This document shows positions 1-6,105 of a DNA stretch of 7,840 bases, piece after piece. A program made the translations under genes and the position numbers. Location of the stretch: contig VGEJ01000110.1 of the NCBI GenBank assembly GCA_016869335.1, positions 1 through 7,840 on the forward strand, written 5' to 3'. Within the stretch, counting starts at the first letter, position 1. Every line of letters begins with the position of its first letter. The notes under the pieces are model-generated. The model was not told the origin of the DNA, made no database searches, and was given only the letters and a program-made list of their open reading frames with translations. The DNA is from Alphaproteobacteria bacterium. GTDB lineage: Bacteria; Pseudomonadota; Alphaproteobacteria; VGEJ01.

Positions 1-675
1 CGCAGCCAGCGCCGCACCGGTGGCCGCGACCTCGAGCAGCGGTCCGTCCGGGCCCGTGCCCAGCGTGGCAGCGGCGATCGCCAGGTCGGGCAGCGGGCCC
101 GGCGTCGGGACCCGCGCCGCGTAGCGCGCGATCAGGGCGGCGAACGGGCTCGCCGCCGCGGGACCGGCCGGCACTCTCAGATCGAAGCGCGCGCTCACCG
201 GCACACACACCTCGGCGCACACTGCGTAGTCGAGCGCGAGCGCGACATCGAGCGGGGCGCCGGCGACGGCGAGCCGGACACGTATCGGCAACACCACCTC
301 ATCGACATAGCCGATGGTCTCGGCGCCGAACGCGGAGAAGCGCCTGGGCGCCGGGAAGCCGACGCTGACGCTCGCCAGGTTGCCCGAGCCCGCCCAGTCG
401 AAGCGCGGTGGCAGGCCGCCCATTCCCGGGGTGCGCCAATAGGTGTGCCAGCCGCGCTCGAGACGAATGTGGAGGCCGAGGTCGACCGCGGATCCCTGGC
501 CGACCCCGGTCGTCGCGGCGATCAGCCGGGCCTGCGCGAACTCGACGCTCTGCCATCCCGTGGTTGCGGCGGGCGCCGCAACGGCCAAAACCGCCAGGGC
601 CATGGCCACCAGGGCCAACGCGAGGCCGGCCGGCAATCGCCGCGCAAGCGCCTTGTCCACCATCGCCCCGATCAT
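1..675 (-). CDS. DsbD-domain periplasmic thiol:disulfide protein (3' end outside window)
   Basis: The 225 visible codons run off the window edge. Residues 1-37 form a signal peptide: a short basic stretch (KALARR), an Ala/Leu/Val core and an APAA-like cleavage region. The mature part follows the DsbD N-terminal domain pattern (PF11412): GWHTYWRTPG at 75-84, GLPPRFDW at 87-94, a FGAETIGYVDEVVLP block near 116-130, and the redox pair in VCAEVCVP with Cys153 and Cys157. Proteins of this family carry reducing equivalents to periplasmic partners such as cytochrome c maturation factors or copper-resistance proteins (ScsB-like). Whether a membrane domain and a thioredoxin domain follow cannot be seen. 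The ATG at 675 is chosen because AGAGAG lies about seven bases upstream; an in-frame ATG at 663 is possible. It is divergent from yqgE. The family call is secure; the redox partner is unknown. Confidence 0.82.
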   Translation of the reverse strand, partial: MIGAMVDKALARRLPAGLALALVAMALAVLAVAAPAATTGWQSVEFAQARLIAATTGVGQGSAVDLGLHIRLERGWHTYWRTPGMGGLPPRFDWAGSGNLASVSVGFPAPRRFSAFGAETIGYVDEVVLPIRVRLAVAGAPLDVALALDYAVCAEVCVPVSARFDLRVPAGPAAASPFAALIARYAARVPTPGPLPDLAIAAATLGTGPDGPLLEVAATGAALAA

Positions 676-696
676 TAAGTCTCTCTTGCACGCACG

Positions 697-718
697 CGCA
701 TCATAATGTTGTGATGCG
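697..718. promoter_or_regulatory. Palindrome in the dsbD-like/yqgE divergent gap, possible operator
   Basis: CGCATCA (697-703) and TGATGCG (712-718) are exact inverted arms around 8 bases. The element overlaps a TATGAT hexamer (minus strand, 705-700) that would make a fair -10 box for the DsbD-domain gene, with a weak TCCACA about 16 bases further upstream. Only the palindrome is seen; binding of a regulator is inference, and a chance repeat is possible. Confidence 0.25.
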
Positions 719-772
719 AGTTGTGGACGCGAGAGCGTCGGGCGCGTCGCCGAACGAGGTGATCAGAGCGCC

Positions 773-1339
773 ATGAAACGCGATGGCGGATACCTCGAAG
801 GACAGTTGCTCATCGCCATGCCGGGGATGAGCGACCCGCGTTTCGCGCGGGCCGTCCTCTATATGTGCGCGCACTCGTCGACGGGGGCGGTAGGGCTCAT
901 CGTCAACCGGCTCGCCGACCATGTGACCTTTCCCGACCTCCTCCGCCAATTGGGCATCGAGCCGATGCCGCAGGGACATGAGATCCGGGTCCACTTCGGC
1001 GGCCCCGTCGAGGTGTCGCGCGGCTTGATCCTGCATTCGGCCGACTACCGTCAGGACAGCTCGATCCTGGTGGGCGAGAACCTCGCGCTGACCGCTTCGG
1101 TCGATATGCTGCGCGTGATCGCCGCAGGCGACGGCCCGCGCCACAGCCTCCTCGCCTTGGGCTACGCCGGCTGGGCGGCAGGGCAGCTCGAAAGCGAGAT
1201 CCAGGCCAATGCGTGGCTGCACGCGACGGCCGATGACGCAATGGTGTTCGACGACGACCTGACCAGCAAGTGGGAGCGGGCGATGGCCAAGATCGGCCTG
1301 GACGTCGCCAAGCTCGCGGGCGAAGCAGGCCACGCCTGA
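773..1339 (+). CDS. yqgE: YqgE/AlgH family protein (UPF0301)
   Basis: This 188-residue protein has the full family length (about 180-200) and its hallmark blocks: GQLLIAMPGMSDPRFARAVLY at 10-30, CAHSSTGAVGLIVNR at 32-46, FGGPVEVSRG in the middle, GYAGWAAGQLESEI in the C-terminal half, and a closing KWERAMAKIGLD. The family is cytosolic. It is named after AlgH, once linked to alginate regulation in Pseudomonas, but no molecular activity is firmly established, so none is assigned. The ATG at 773 is well supported by GAGGTGATC at 756-764, a near-perfect Shine-Dalgarno sequence with eight bases of spacing. It ends 12 bases before the convergent acetyltransferase gene. Confidence 0.93.
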   Translation: MKRDGGYLEGQLLIAMPGMSDPRFARAVLYMCAHSSTGAVGLIVNRLADHVTFPDLLRQLGIEPMPQGHEIRVHFGGPVEVSRGLILHSADYRQDSSILVGENLALTASVDMLRVIAAGDGPRHSLLALGYAGWAAGQLESEIQANAWLHATADDAMVFDDDLTSKWERAMAKIGLDVAKLAGEAGHA

Positions 1340-1366
1340 CGCGCCCGCCCCTTAGCCCGGGCGTGG
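1330..1366. terminator. GC-rich hairpin between convergent yqgE and GNAT genes
   Basis: CCACGCC (1330-1336) can pair with GGCGTGG (1360-1366); alternatively CGCCCG (1342-1347) pairs with CGGGCG (1358-1363). The hairpin spans both stop codons of the convergent genes, where a bidirectional terminator would be expected. There is no T tract on either strand, so an intrinsic terminator is only weakly supported. Confidence 0.25.
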
Positions 1367-1945
1367 ATCGCTCTCGAGCAACGCGAACAACAGGTGGTCG
1401 CGCCAGGCGCCGTTGATCTGGAAGTAGCCGCGAGCATAGCCCTCGCGCTGGAATCCACACTTCATGAGCAACCTCTCGCTCGCCGCGTTACCCTGCACGC
1501 AGGCTGCCTCGATCCGGTGCAGCACGAGGACATCGAACACGAAGCCGCAAATGGCGCCGACGGCCTCGGTCATGTAGCCCTGGCGCGCGTGCGGCTTGCC
1601 GATCCAATAACCGACCGAACAGGACCGCGCGGCGCCGAGCCGGACGCTCGACAGCGTGATGCCGCCGAGCAGCCGGTTGTCGCCGTTGCGCAGCACGAAG
1701 AAGGCGTAGCCGACCTCCTCGCGCGCCTCGCGGCAGTAGCGGCGCAACCGGCGCCGGAAAGCTGCCCGGGTCAGCGCGTCGGCGGGCCACGTCGGCTCCC
1801 ACGGCGTCAGGAACTCGCGCGACTCCCCGCGGAGTCGGGCCCACGCCGCCCAGTCGGCGAGCACTGGCGCGCGCAGGTGCACGCGCTCGCCACCGAGGAC
1901 GCGATGCGACCACGGCGGGATGAACGGTTGCAGGAAGGAGGCCAC
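1352..1945 (-). CDS. RimJ/RimL-type GNAT N-acetyltransferase
   Basis: This 197-residue acetyl-CoA-dependent N-acetyltransferase matches the RimJ/RimL group (Acetyltransf_3). It opens with GERVHLRAPVLADW (19-32). Motif A is SVGYWIGKPHARQGYMTEAV at 110-129, including the acetyl-CoA pyrophosphate loop. Motif B is QGNAASERLLMKCGF at 151-165, and the GYFQINGAWRDHLLFAL ending is typical of the group. Known members acetylate the N-termini of ribosomal proteins S5 and L12; the substrate here cannot be read from sequence. The GTG at 1945 is chosen because it lies 7 bases after the stop of the M16 gene and the family block begins about 18 residues later; a longer frame back to 2017 would overlap the peptidase. 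GGGG just upstream is a poor ribosome site, so coupling to the upstream gene is likely. Confidence 0.85.
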   Translation of the reverse strand: MASFLQPFIPPWSHRVLGGERVHLRAPVLADWAAWARLRGESREFLTPWEPTWPADALTRAAFRRRLRRYCREAREEVGYAFFVLRNGDNRLLGGITLSSVRLGAARSCSVGYWIGKPHARQGYMTEAVGAICGFVFDVLVLHRIEAACVQGNAASERLLMKCGFQREGYARGYFQINGAWRDHLLFALLESDPRPG

Positions 1946-1952
1946 GGGGCCC

Positions 1953-3209
1953 CTACTGGAGGCGGGCGCGAACCCGCTCGTAGGGCTCGAGCGCCTGGAT
2001 CGGGCCGAGGGCGGCAACGACCGGCGGCGTCGCCAGGAGGCGCTCGGTGACGCGCCGTATCGCTGCTTCGTCGACGGCCGCGATTCGCGCGAGGAGCTCC
2101 TCCGTCGGAATGATCCGCCCGAAGATCAGAAGCTGCCGACTGATCTGCTCGCAGCGCGCCATCGAGCTCTCGAGGGACATCAGGAGGCCCGCCTTGAGCT
2201 GGGCCCGCGCTCGGTCGATCTCCGACCGTGGCAGCTCGCCCCGGAGCTGCACGATCTCGGCGCAGACGACCGGAACGAGCTCGGCCACCTGATCTGCGCC
2301 CGTCCCGGCGTACACGCCGTAGGTGCCGCCATCAAGGTAGTTGTTGGTGAAGGTGTGGATCGCGTAGGCGAGTCCGCGCCGCTCGCGCACCTCTTGGAAC
2401 AGGCGCGAAGACATGCCGCCGCCGAGCAGCGTCGCGTGCACCTGTGCAGCATAGAAGTCGGGGTCGTCGTAGGCGAAACCCGAGAAGCCGACGAGGAAGT
2501 GCACCTGGTCGAGCTCGCGCATCTCGCGGTACTCGCCGCCGAGGTAGCGCGCCGGATCGGCCGGGCGCGCGGCGCGCGTGGGCAGCGTGCGAAAGGCGTT
2601 GCCGACGCGGGCCACGAGCGCGTCGTGATCGACCGCGCCGGCCGCGGCAACGACCATGCGCCCGGCACCATAGTGCTCGGCCATATAGCTCATGAGCGTG
2701 CGGCGATCGAAACCGGCGACGCCCTGCGGTGTGCCGAGGATCGAGCGGCCGAGCGGCTGGCCGGGGTAGGCCGCCTCCTGGAAGCGATCGAAGATCACGT
2801 CATCAGGCGTGTCATGGACCTGCCCGATCTCCTGGATCACTACGGCGCGCTCCCGCGCGAGTTCGGCCTCGTCGAACACCGAGTTCTGCAGGGTGTCGGC
2901 CAGGAGATCGAGGCCGAGCGCCAGATCGTCCTCGAGCACGCGCACGAAGTATGCGGTGTGCTCGGCCGATGTATAGGCGTTGATGTGACCGCCGACCGCC
3001 TCTATCTCCTCGGCGATGGCCTGAGCCGTGCGCCGCTCGGTGCCCTTGAATGCCATGTGCTCGAGCATGTGGGAGACGCCGTTGATCTCGGCCGCTTCGT
3101 AGCGCGCGCCGACGTCGACCCAAACCCCAAGGGTGGTCGTCCGGACCTCGGGCATGGCGGCGCTGACCACCCGCAGGCCGCTCGGCAGCGTCGCAACGCG
3201 TGTCGTCAT
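1953..3209 (-). CDS. M16 family zinc metallopeptidase (MPP/PqqL-like)
   Basis: This 418-residue protein has the usual length for the bacterial single-chain M16B peptidases related to the mitochondrial processing peptidase beta subunit. The inverted zinc motif HxxEH is present as HMLEH (His47, Glu50, His51), with the third ligand expected at Glu127 in VVIQEI; the active site therefore looks complete. The N-terminal domain (PF00675) opens with TLPSGLRVVSAAMPEVRT and the C-terminal domain (PF05193) follows from about residue 165. No signal peptide is seen, so it is probably cytosolic. The start at 3209 is set by family alignment: the frame is open to 3329, but the extra 40 residues look unlike the family. 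In many alphaproteobacteria this gene follows thrC and precedes the same acetyltransferase; here thrC is absent and fliF is divergent upstream. Substrate unknown. Confidence 0.92.
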   Translation of the reverse strand: MTTRVATLPSGLRVVSAAMPEVRTTTLGVWVDVGARYEAAEINGVSHMLEHMAFKGTERRTAQAIAEEIEAVGGHINAYTSAEHTAYFVRVLEDDLALGLDLLADTLQNSVFDEAELARERAVVIQEIGQVHDTPDDVIFDRFQEAAYPGQPLGRSILGTPQGVAGFDRRTLMSYMAEHYGAGRMVVAAAGAVDHDALVARVGNAFRTLPTRAARPADPARYLGGEYREMRELDQVHFLVGFSGFAYDDPDFYAAQVHATLLGGGMSSRLFQEVRERRGLAYAIHTFTNNYLDGGTYGVYAGTGADQVAELVPVVCAEIVQLRGELPRSEIDRARAQLKAGLLMSLESSMARCEQISRQLLIFGRIIPTEELLARIAAVDEAAIRRVTERLLATPPVVAALGPIQALEPYERVRARLQ

Positions 3210-3310
3210 GGCCCGTGGTTTCTCGTCCTCCCCATGCTCAACTCTTGCCATGCGGGCCGGGCCGGAACAAGGCCCCGTGCGAGGGCCGCCCAGCAGTTCT
3301 TGCCGCCCGT

Positions 3311-3325
3311 TTAAGCATTCGTTCA
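3311..3325 (+). promoter_or_regulatory. CtrA-box-like element upstream of fliF
   Basis: The bases read TTAA-N7-TTCA, one mismatch from the CtrA consensus TTAA-N7-TTAA. In this GC-rich gap AT-rich tetramers are scarce. The element lies 79 bases before the fliF start, and fliF is a CtrA target in several alphaproteobacteria. No convincing -35/-10 pair or sigma-54 site was seen nearby. Match and position are seen; CtrA binding is inferred. Confidence 0.38.
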
Positions 3326-3403
3326 TCACGGCTGCCTAAGTTCGGCGACACCGCATCGCGTGGGCAGGAGGGTCGGCGCGGTGCCCGAGCAGGTGTGAAC
3401 GCG

Positions 3404-4817
3404 GTGAACGGGCTAACCGACATGCTGCGCAATCTCAGCGCAGGCAGGCTGCTCGCCATGGGCACGCTCGCGGTCGCGCTGATCGGGTTCTTCATCTATG
3501 TCTCGGCGCGCGTGGGCGAGCCTCAGATGGCGCTGTTGTTCGGCGGCCTCGACGTCGAGGACGCGAGCAAGATCGTCGCCGAACCTCGACACGATGAACA
3601 TCCCCTACGAGCTTGCCGGCAACGGCACGCAGGTCATGGTGCCGCAGGAAAACGTGCTGCGGCTGCGCATGAGCATGGCCGAGGAGGGGCTTCCGGCCGG
3701 GGGCTCCATCGGCTACGAGATCTTCGACCGCACCGAGGCATTCGGCCCCACGACATTCGTCCAGAACATCAACCGTGTGCGCGCGCTCGAAGGCGAGCTC
3801 TCGCGCACCATCCGCACGCTGAAGCAGGTGCGCGAAGCGCGGGTTCACCTGGTCTTGCCGCAGCGCGAGGTGTTCACGCGCGAGACCAGCGAGGCGACCG
3901 CCTCGGTCGTGCTCCCGATCCGCGGAGCGGGCGGGCTCGACGACCAACAGATCGCGGCGATCCAGCATCTCCTCGCCGCTGCCGTGCCCGACCTTCATCC
4001 GAGCCGAGTATCGGTGATCGACGATCAGGGCAACCTCTTGGCGAGCGGCACCGGCGAGGACGACACGGCCGGCGGCTCATCGCAGGCGCTCACCGATTAC
4101 CGTGCTCGCTATGAAGCTGGCCTGAAGCTCGCCATCGAGCGGTTGCTCGAGAGCACGATCGGCTTGGGCAGGGTGCGGGCCGAGGTCACGGCGGATCTCG
4201 ACCTCGAGCAGGTGGTGACCAACGCCGAGGAGTTCGATCCAGATGGCCAGGTGGCACGCTCGACTCAAACGGTCGCCGAGACCGAACAGAACTCGGACAC
4301 CGAGGGCGAGCAGCCGGTCACGGTCGCCGAGAACCTGCCCGAGGCTGACGTCGCGCAGCCGGCCGGCGCGCGCAGCTCGAGCGCGATCGATCGTTCAGAG
4401 GAGACCGTCAATTACGAGATCTCCAAGACTGTCCGCTCATTGACCCGCGCGCCGGGTGCGTTCAAACGGCTGTCGGTCGCGGTGCTGGTCGATGGCACCT
4501 ACACCACGGCCGAGGACGGGACGAAAGCCTACACGCCGCGCAGCGCCGAGGACCTCGAGCGCTACGCCACGCTGGTGCGCACCGCGATCGGGTTCGACGA
4601 GGGCCGGGGCGATCAGGTGGGGGTCGCCAACATCCAGTTCGCCCAAATCGAGCTGCCGCCGAAGGTGCCGGAGGCGGAGGCGCTGCTCGGGCTGGAGAAG
4701 GCCGATTACCTCGCGCTCGCCGAAATCATCGGCTTCGTCGTGGTCGGTGCTCTCATCGTCCTTCTGGTGCTGCGGCCGCTGGTCGGCCGGGTCTTGCCCG
4801 GTGGCCACCCGGCCTAG
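3404..4817 (+). pseudogene. fliF: Flagellar MS-ring protein FliF, frameshifted and lacking its C-terminal tail
   Basis: FliF forms the MS ring in the inner membrane at the base of the flagellum and carries the FliG rotor ring on its cytoplasmic tail. The first 60 codons (3404-3583) give NGLTDMLRNLSAGRLLAMG and the first membrane helix (about 16-35). An extra C at 3584/3585 then shifts the frame; dropping it restores IVAE-LDTMNIPYEL and an unbroken frame to 4817, 470 residues in all. The periplasmic ring-building region follows, with VQNINRVRALEGELSRTI and ARVHLVLPQREVF, then VNYEISKTV and a second membrane helix (about 438-457, LALAEIIGFVVVGALIVLLVL). The protein stops 13 residues later at GGHPA, whereas the family continues for roughly 70-100 more residues that bind FliG. 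The GTG at 3404 is preferred because AGGTG lies 8 bases upstream and homologs begin MNGL. As written, translation would end early. Identity is certain; whether the shift is biological is not. Confidence 0.85.
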
Positions 4818-5300
4818 CAGCGCGGCCGCCGCGGCCGGGGCGAGCTTGGCTGCCGTGGCACGTGCGGTCACTGCGACGCCGCCATCGCCGAGCGCGACGC
4901 TCAGCGTGCTGCCGCGCGGCACCGCCTCGGCGCCGATCTAGATGAGGTTGAGCACCAGCTTGGCCGCGACGCTCGGCAGGAGTTGCCCTGCGGCCTCGGT
5001 CGCTGGCCAGTCGAGCGCCACCTTCCCGGCGGCGAGCAGGCCGACGGCAACCCGGCGCGCCTCCTTGATCTCGATGTCGGCGCCGCCGCCCGGGGCCCCG
5101 AAGGCGAGCCGATAGAATTGGATCCGACGCGACAGCTCCTCGGCGCTGAACGCGATCAGCCCGAGCGCCTGTTCGCGTGTGTCGGCGCCGGCATCCTCGT
5201 GCACGAGCTCGACGCCGTTGGCGATCGCTGCGACCGCCCCGATGAGGTCGTGGCAGAGCCGCGAGCAGAGCAGCGCCGCGATGCGCATTGCGTAGTCCAT
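4818..5300 (-). pseudogene. chpT: ChpT histidine phosphotransferase, amber-interrupted and 3'-truncated
   Basis: ChpT passes phosphate from the hybrid kinase CckA to CtrA and CpdR in the cytoplasm. Translation gives 120 residues (5300 to the TAG at 4938-4940). The phosphorylated histidine is His17 in LCSRLCHDLIG, inside the dimerising helical hairpin, followed by AIANGVELVHE, LIAFSAEELSRRIQFYRLAFGA and an LDW block as in Caulobacter ChpT. In the same frame beyond the TAG the family pattern continues (IGAEAVPRGSTLSVALGDGG, then AAAAALLGR), so the stop interrupts a real gene; a TTG Leu codon would fit the family there. Similarity fades near 4818, where about 45-50 C-terminal residues should follow but the DNA is instead the 3' end of fliF. 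The ATG at 5300 has AGGAGG five bases upstream; GTG 5315 and ATG 5303 are alternatives. The shortened product keeps the histidine but little of the ATPase-like domain. Confidence 0.78.
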
Positions 5301-5330
5301 CATGTCCTCCTGCACCGCGGCCGCGCCCCT

Positions 5331-5436
5331 GGCGGTCCGGTCGTCGCGGTCCTACCTTGGGGGATGCAAACCGCGTGCCTGTGGGGGACCGCATCCTGGA
5401 TGGGAAAAGGGGGACCGCCATGAACCGTGACGGTCC
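5331..5436. repeat. Cluster of CGGTCC/GGACCG inverted repeats in the chpT/DUF3553 gap
   Basis: Five related copies lie within 106 bases: GGCGGTCC at 5331-5338, GCGGTCC at 5346-5352, GGACCGC at 5386-5392, GGACCGCC at 5412-5419 and CGGTCC at 5431-5436. The first and fourth are exact 8-base complements, the second and third exact 7-base complements, so the DUF3553 leader RNA could form a nested double stem. The fourth copy immediately precedes the ATG and overlaps the ribosome site. Each arm can also pair with another copy, giving mutually exclusive folds. Alternatively these may be DNA operator sites serving both divergent genes. Repeats are seen; function is inference. Confidence 0.45.
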
Positions 5437-5608
5437 GTTCGCGCCCGGCGATCTCGTTCGTCACCCCGACGAGCCCGCGTGGGGCGTTGGCCAGGTTCAG
5501 TCGGTGGCCGGCCATCGCGTCACGGTCAACTTCGAGCATGGTGGCAAGCGGACGATCAACGCCGCTGTCATCGCGCTGGAGGCTGTCGTGGAGCCGCGGC
5601 ACCGCTGA
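5420..5608 (+). CDS. Small DUF3553 protein, Tudor/SH3-like fold likely
   Basis: This 62-residue protein matches DUF3553 (PF12073) across its length: GDLVRHPDEPAWGVGQVQSV at about 10-29, then RVTVNFEHGGKRTINAAVIALE. The pattern G-D-x-V-x-H-P, W-G-x-G-x-V, V-x-F-E and G-K-x-I resembles the Tudor-like barrel at the C-terminus of UvrD/PcrA helicases and the RNA-polymerase-interaction domain of CarD/Mfd. A role in binding nucleic acid or RNA polymerase is therefore plausible but unproven. The protein is cytosolic, with no signal peptide. The ATG at 5420 follows AAAAGGGGGA, a purine-rich ribosome site, and homologs begin here; an open frame reaching back to 5288 has no family similarity. Its stop is 5 bases from that of the convergent GNAT gene. 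It is divergent from chpT. Confidence 0.85.
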   Translation: MNRDGPFAPGDLVRHPDEPAWGVGQVQSVAGHRVTVNFEHGGKRTINAAVIALEAVVEPRHR

Positions 5609-5613
5609 GTCCC

Positions 5614-6105
5614 CTAGGGATCGCCGCGGGGCCGACCAGATGGGGTGACGCCCGCGCGCGGCGCGATAAGGGTGGCCCGTCCGGTGCCCGTGAATCCACG
5701 TGCGCGGTAGAAGCCGCTCAGGCCGTGGCGGGTTTCCCCTTCCTCGGTGACCACGACCTGGTCCGCGGAGCAACCGCGCTGCCAGCACCACTCCATCCCG
5801 GCGTCGATGAGCCGGCTGGCGACACCGCGCCGGCGCCAGGGCGGGAGCACGTAGAGGTCGCCGATCTCGCCAAGGCGCCCCCACTCGACGTACAGCATCG
5901 TCGTCACCGTGATAGCGCCGATGGGCGCGCCGTCGGCGCGCGCCAGTGCCGCCCAGCACGACCCGTCCGCCATCATCTCCGCCAAGTTCCGGGCCATGAC
6001 GGCGGCGGGCGTGGCGAAGCCCTTCTCGCGGAAAAACTGCACGAGCAACGCGGTCAGAGCCGCCTGGTCAGCGCCGCCCGCCGCGGCGACCGCGATCTCG
6101 CTCAT
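5614..6105 (-). CDS. GNAT family N-acetyltransferase
   Basis: This 163-residue protein is a single GNAT domain (Acetyltransf_1). Motif A runs about 79-102: GEIGDLYVLPPWRRRGVASRLI, with the RRRGVA loop that holds the acetyl-CoA pyrophosphate. Motif B ends in GFYRARGF at 131-138. The N-terminal part (ALTALLVQFFREKGF, near 17-30) is the usual helical lead-in. The substrate cannot be told from sequence. Its ATG overlaps the mobA stop as ATGA (6105-6102), so the two are translated from one message and probably coupled. That arrangement does not by itself imply a cofactor role. It ends in TAG, 5 bases from the convergent DUF3553 stop. The C-terminal ten or so residues (SGRPRGDP) are Pro/Arg/Gly-rich and lie outside the domain. 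Confidence 0.85.
   Translation of the reverse strand: MSEIAVAAAGGADQAALTALLVQFFREKGFATPAAVMARNLAEMMADGSCWAALARADGAPIGAITVTTMLYVEWGRLGEIGDLYVLPPWRRRGVASRLIDAGMEWCWQRGCSADQVVVTEEGETRHGLSGFYRARGFTGTGRATLIAPRAGVTPSGRPRGDP

Noticed and set aside
675..689. Second CtrA-like site, TTAA-N7-TTGC, before the DsbD-domain gene
   Set aside because: Two mismatches in the second half-site, and the first half overlaps the start codon of that gene.
1920..3314. 464-codon open frame opposite the M16 peptidase
   Set aside because: It is antisense to a gene with clear zinc motifs. Its composition is that of the complementary strand of GC-rich codons and no family pattern is seen.
3498..3584. ATG at 3498 as the start of a shorter intact fliF
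   Set aside because: Codons before 3585 in this frame give an Arg/Ser-rich stretch unlike FliF, while the other frame gives the conserved N-terminus and first membrane helix. A FliF beginning here would lack that helix.
3575..3600. Programmed +1 frameshift in fliF
   Set aside because: There is no slippery run, no rare-codon or stop-codon pause at the shift, and no known FliF uses recoding. A plain insertion is simpler.
4437..4817. Continuation of the chpT frame into the antisense of fliF
   Set aside because: Past about 4818 the reading (VATGQDPADQRPQ and on) loses ChpT similarity and is merely the complement of the fliF membrane helix region.
5609..5622. CCCTAGGG palindrome between convergent stops as a terminator
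   Set aside because: The arms are only four bases with no loop and no T tract.
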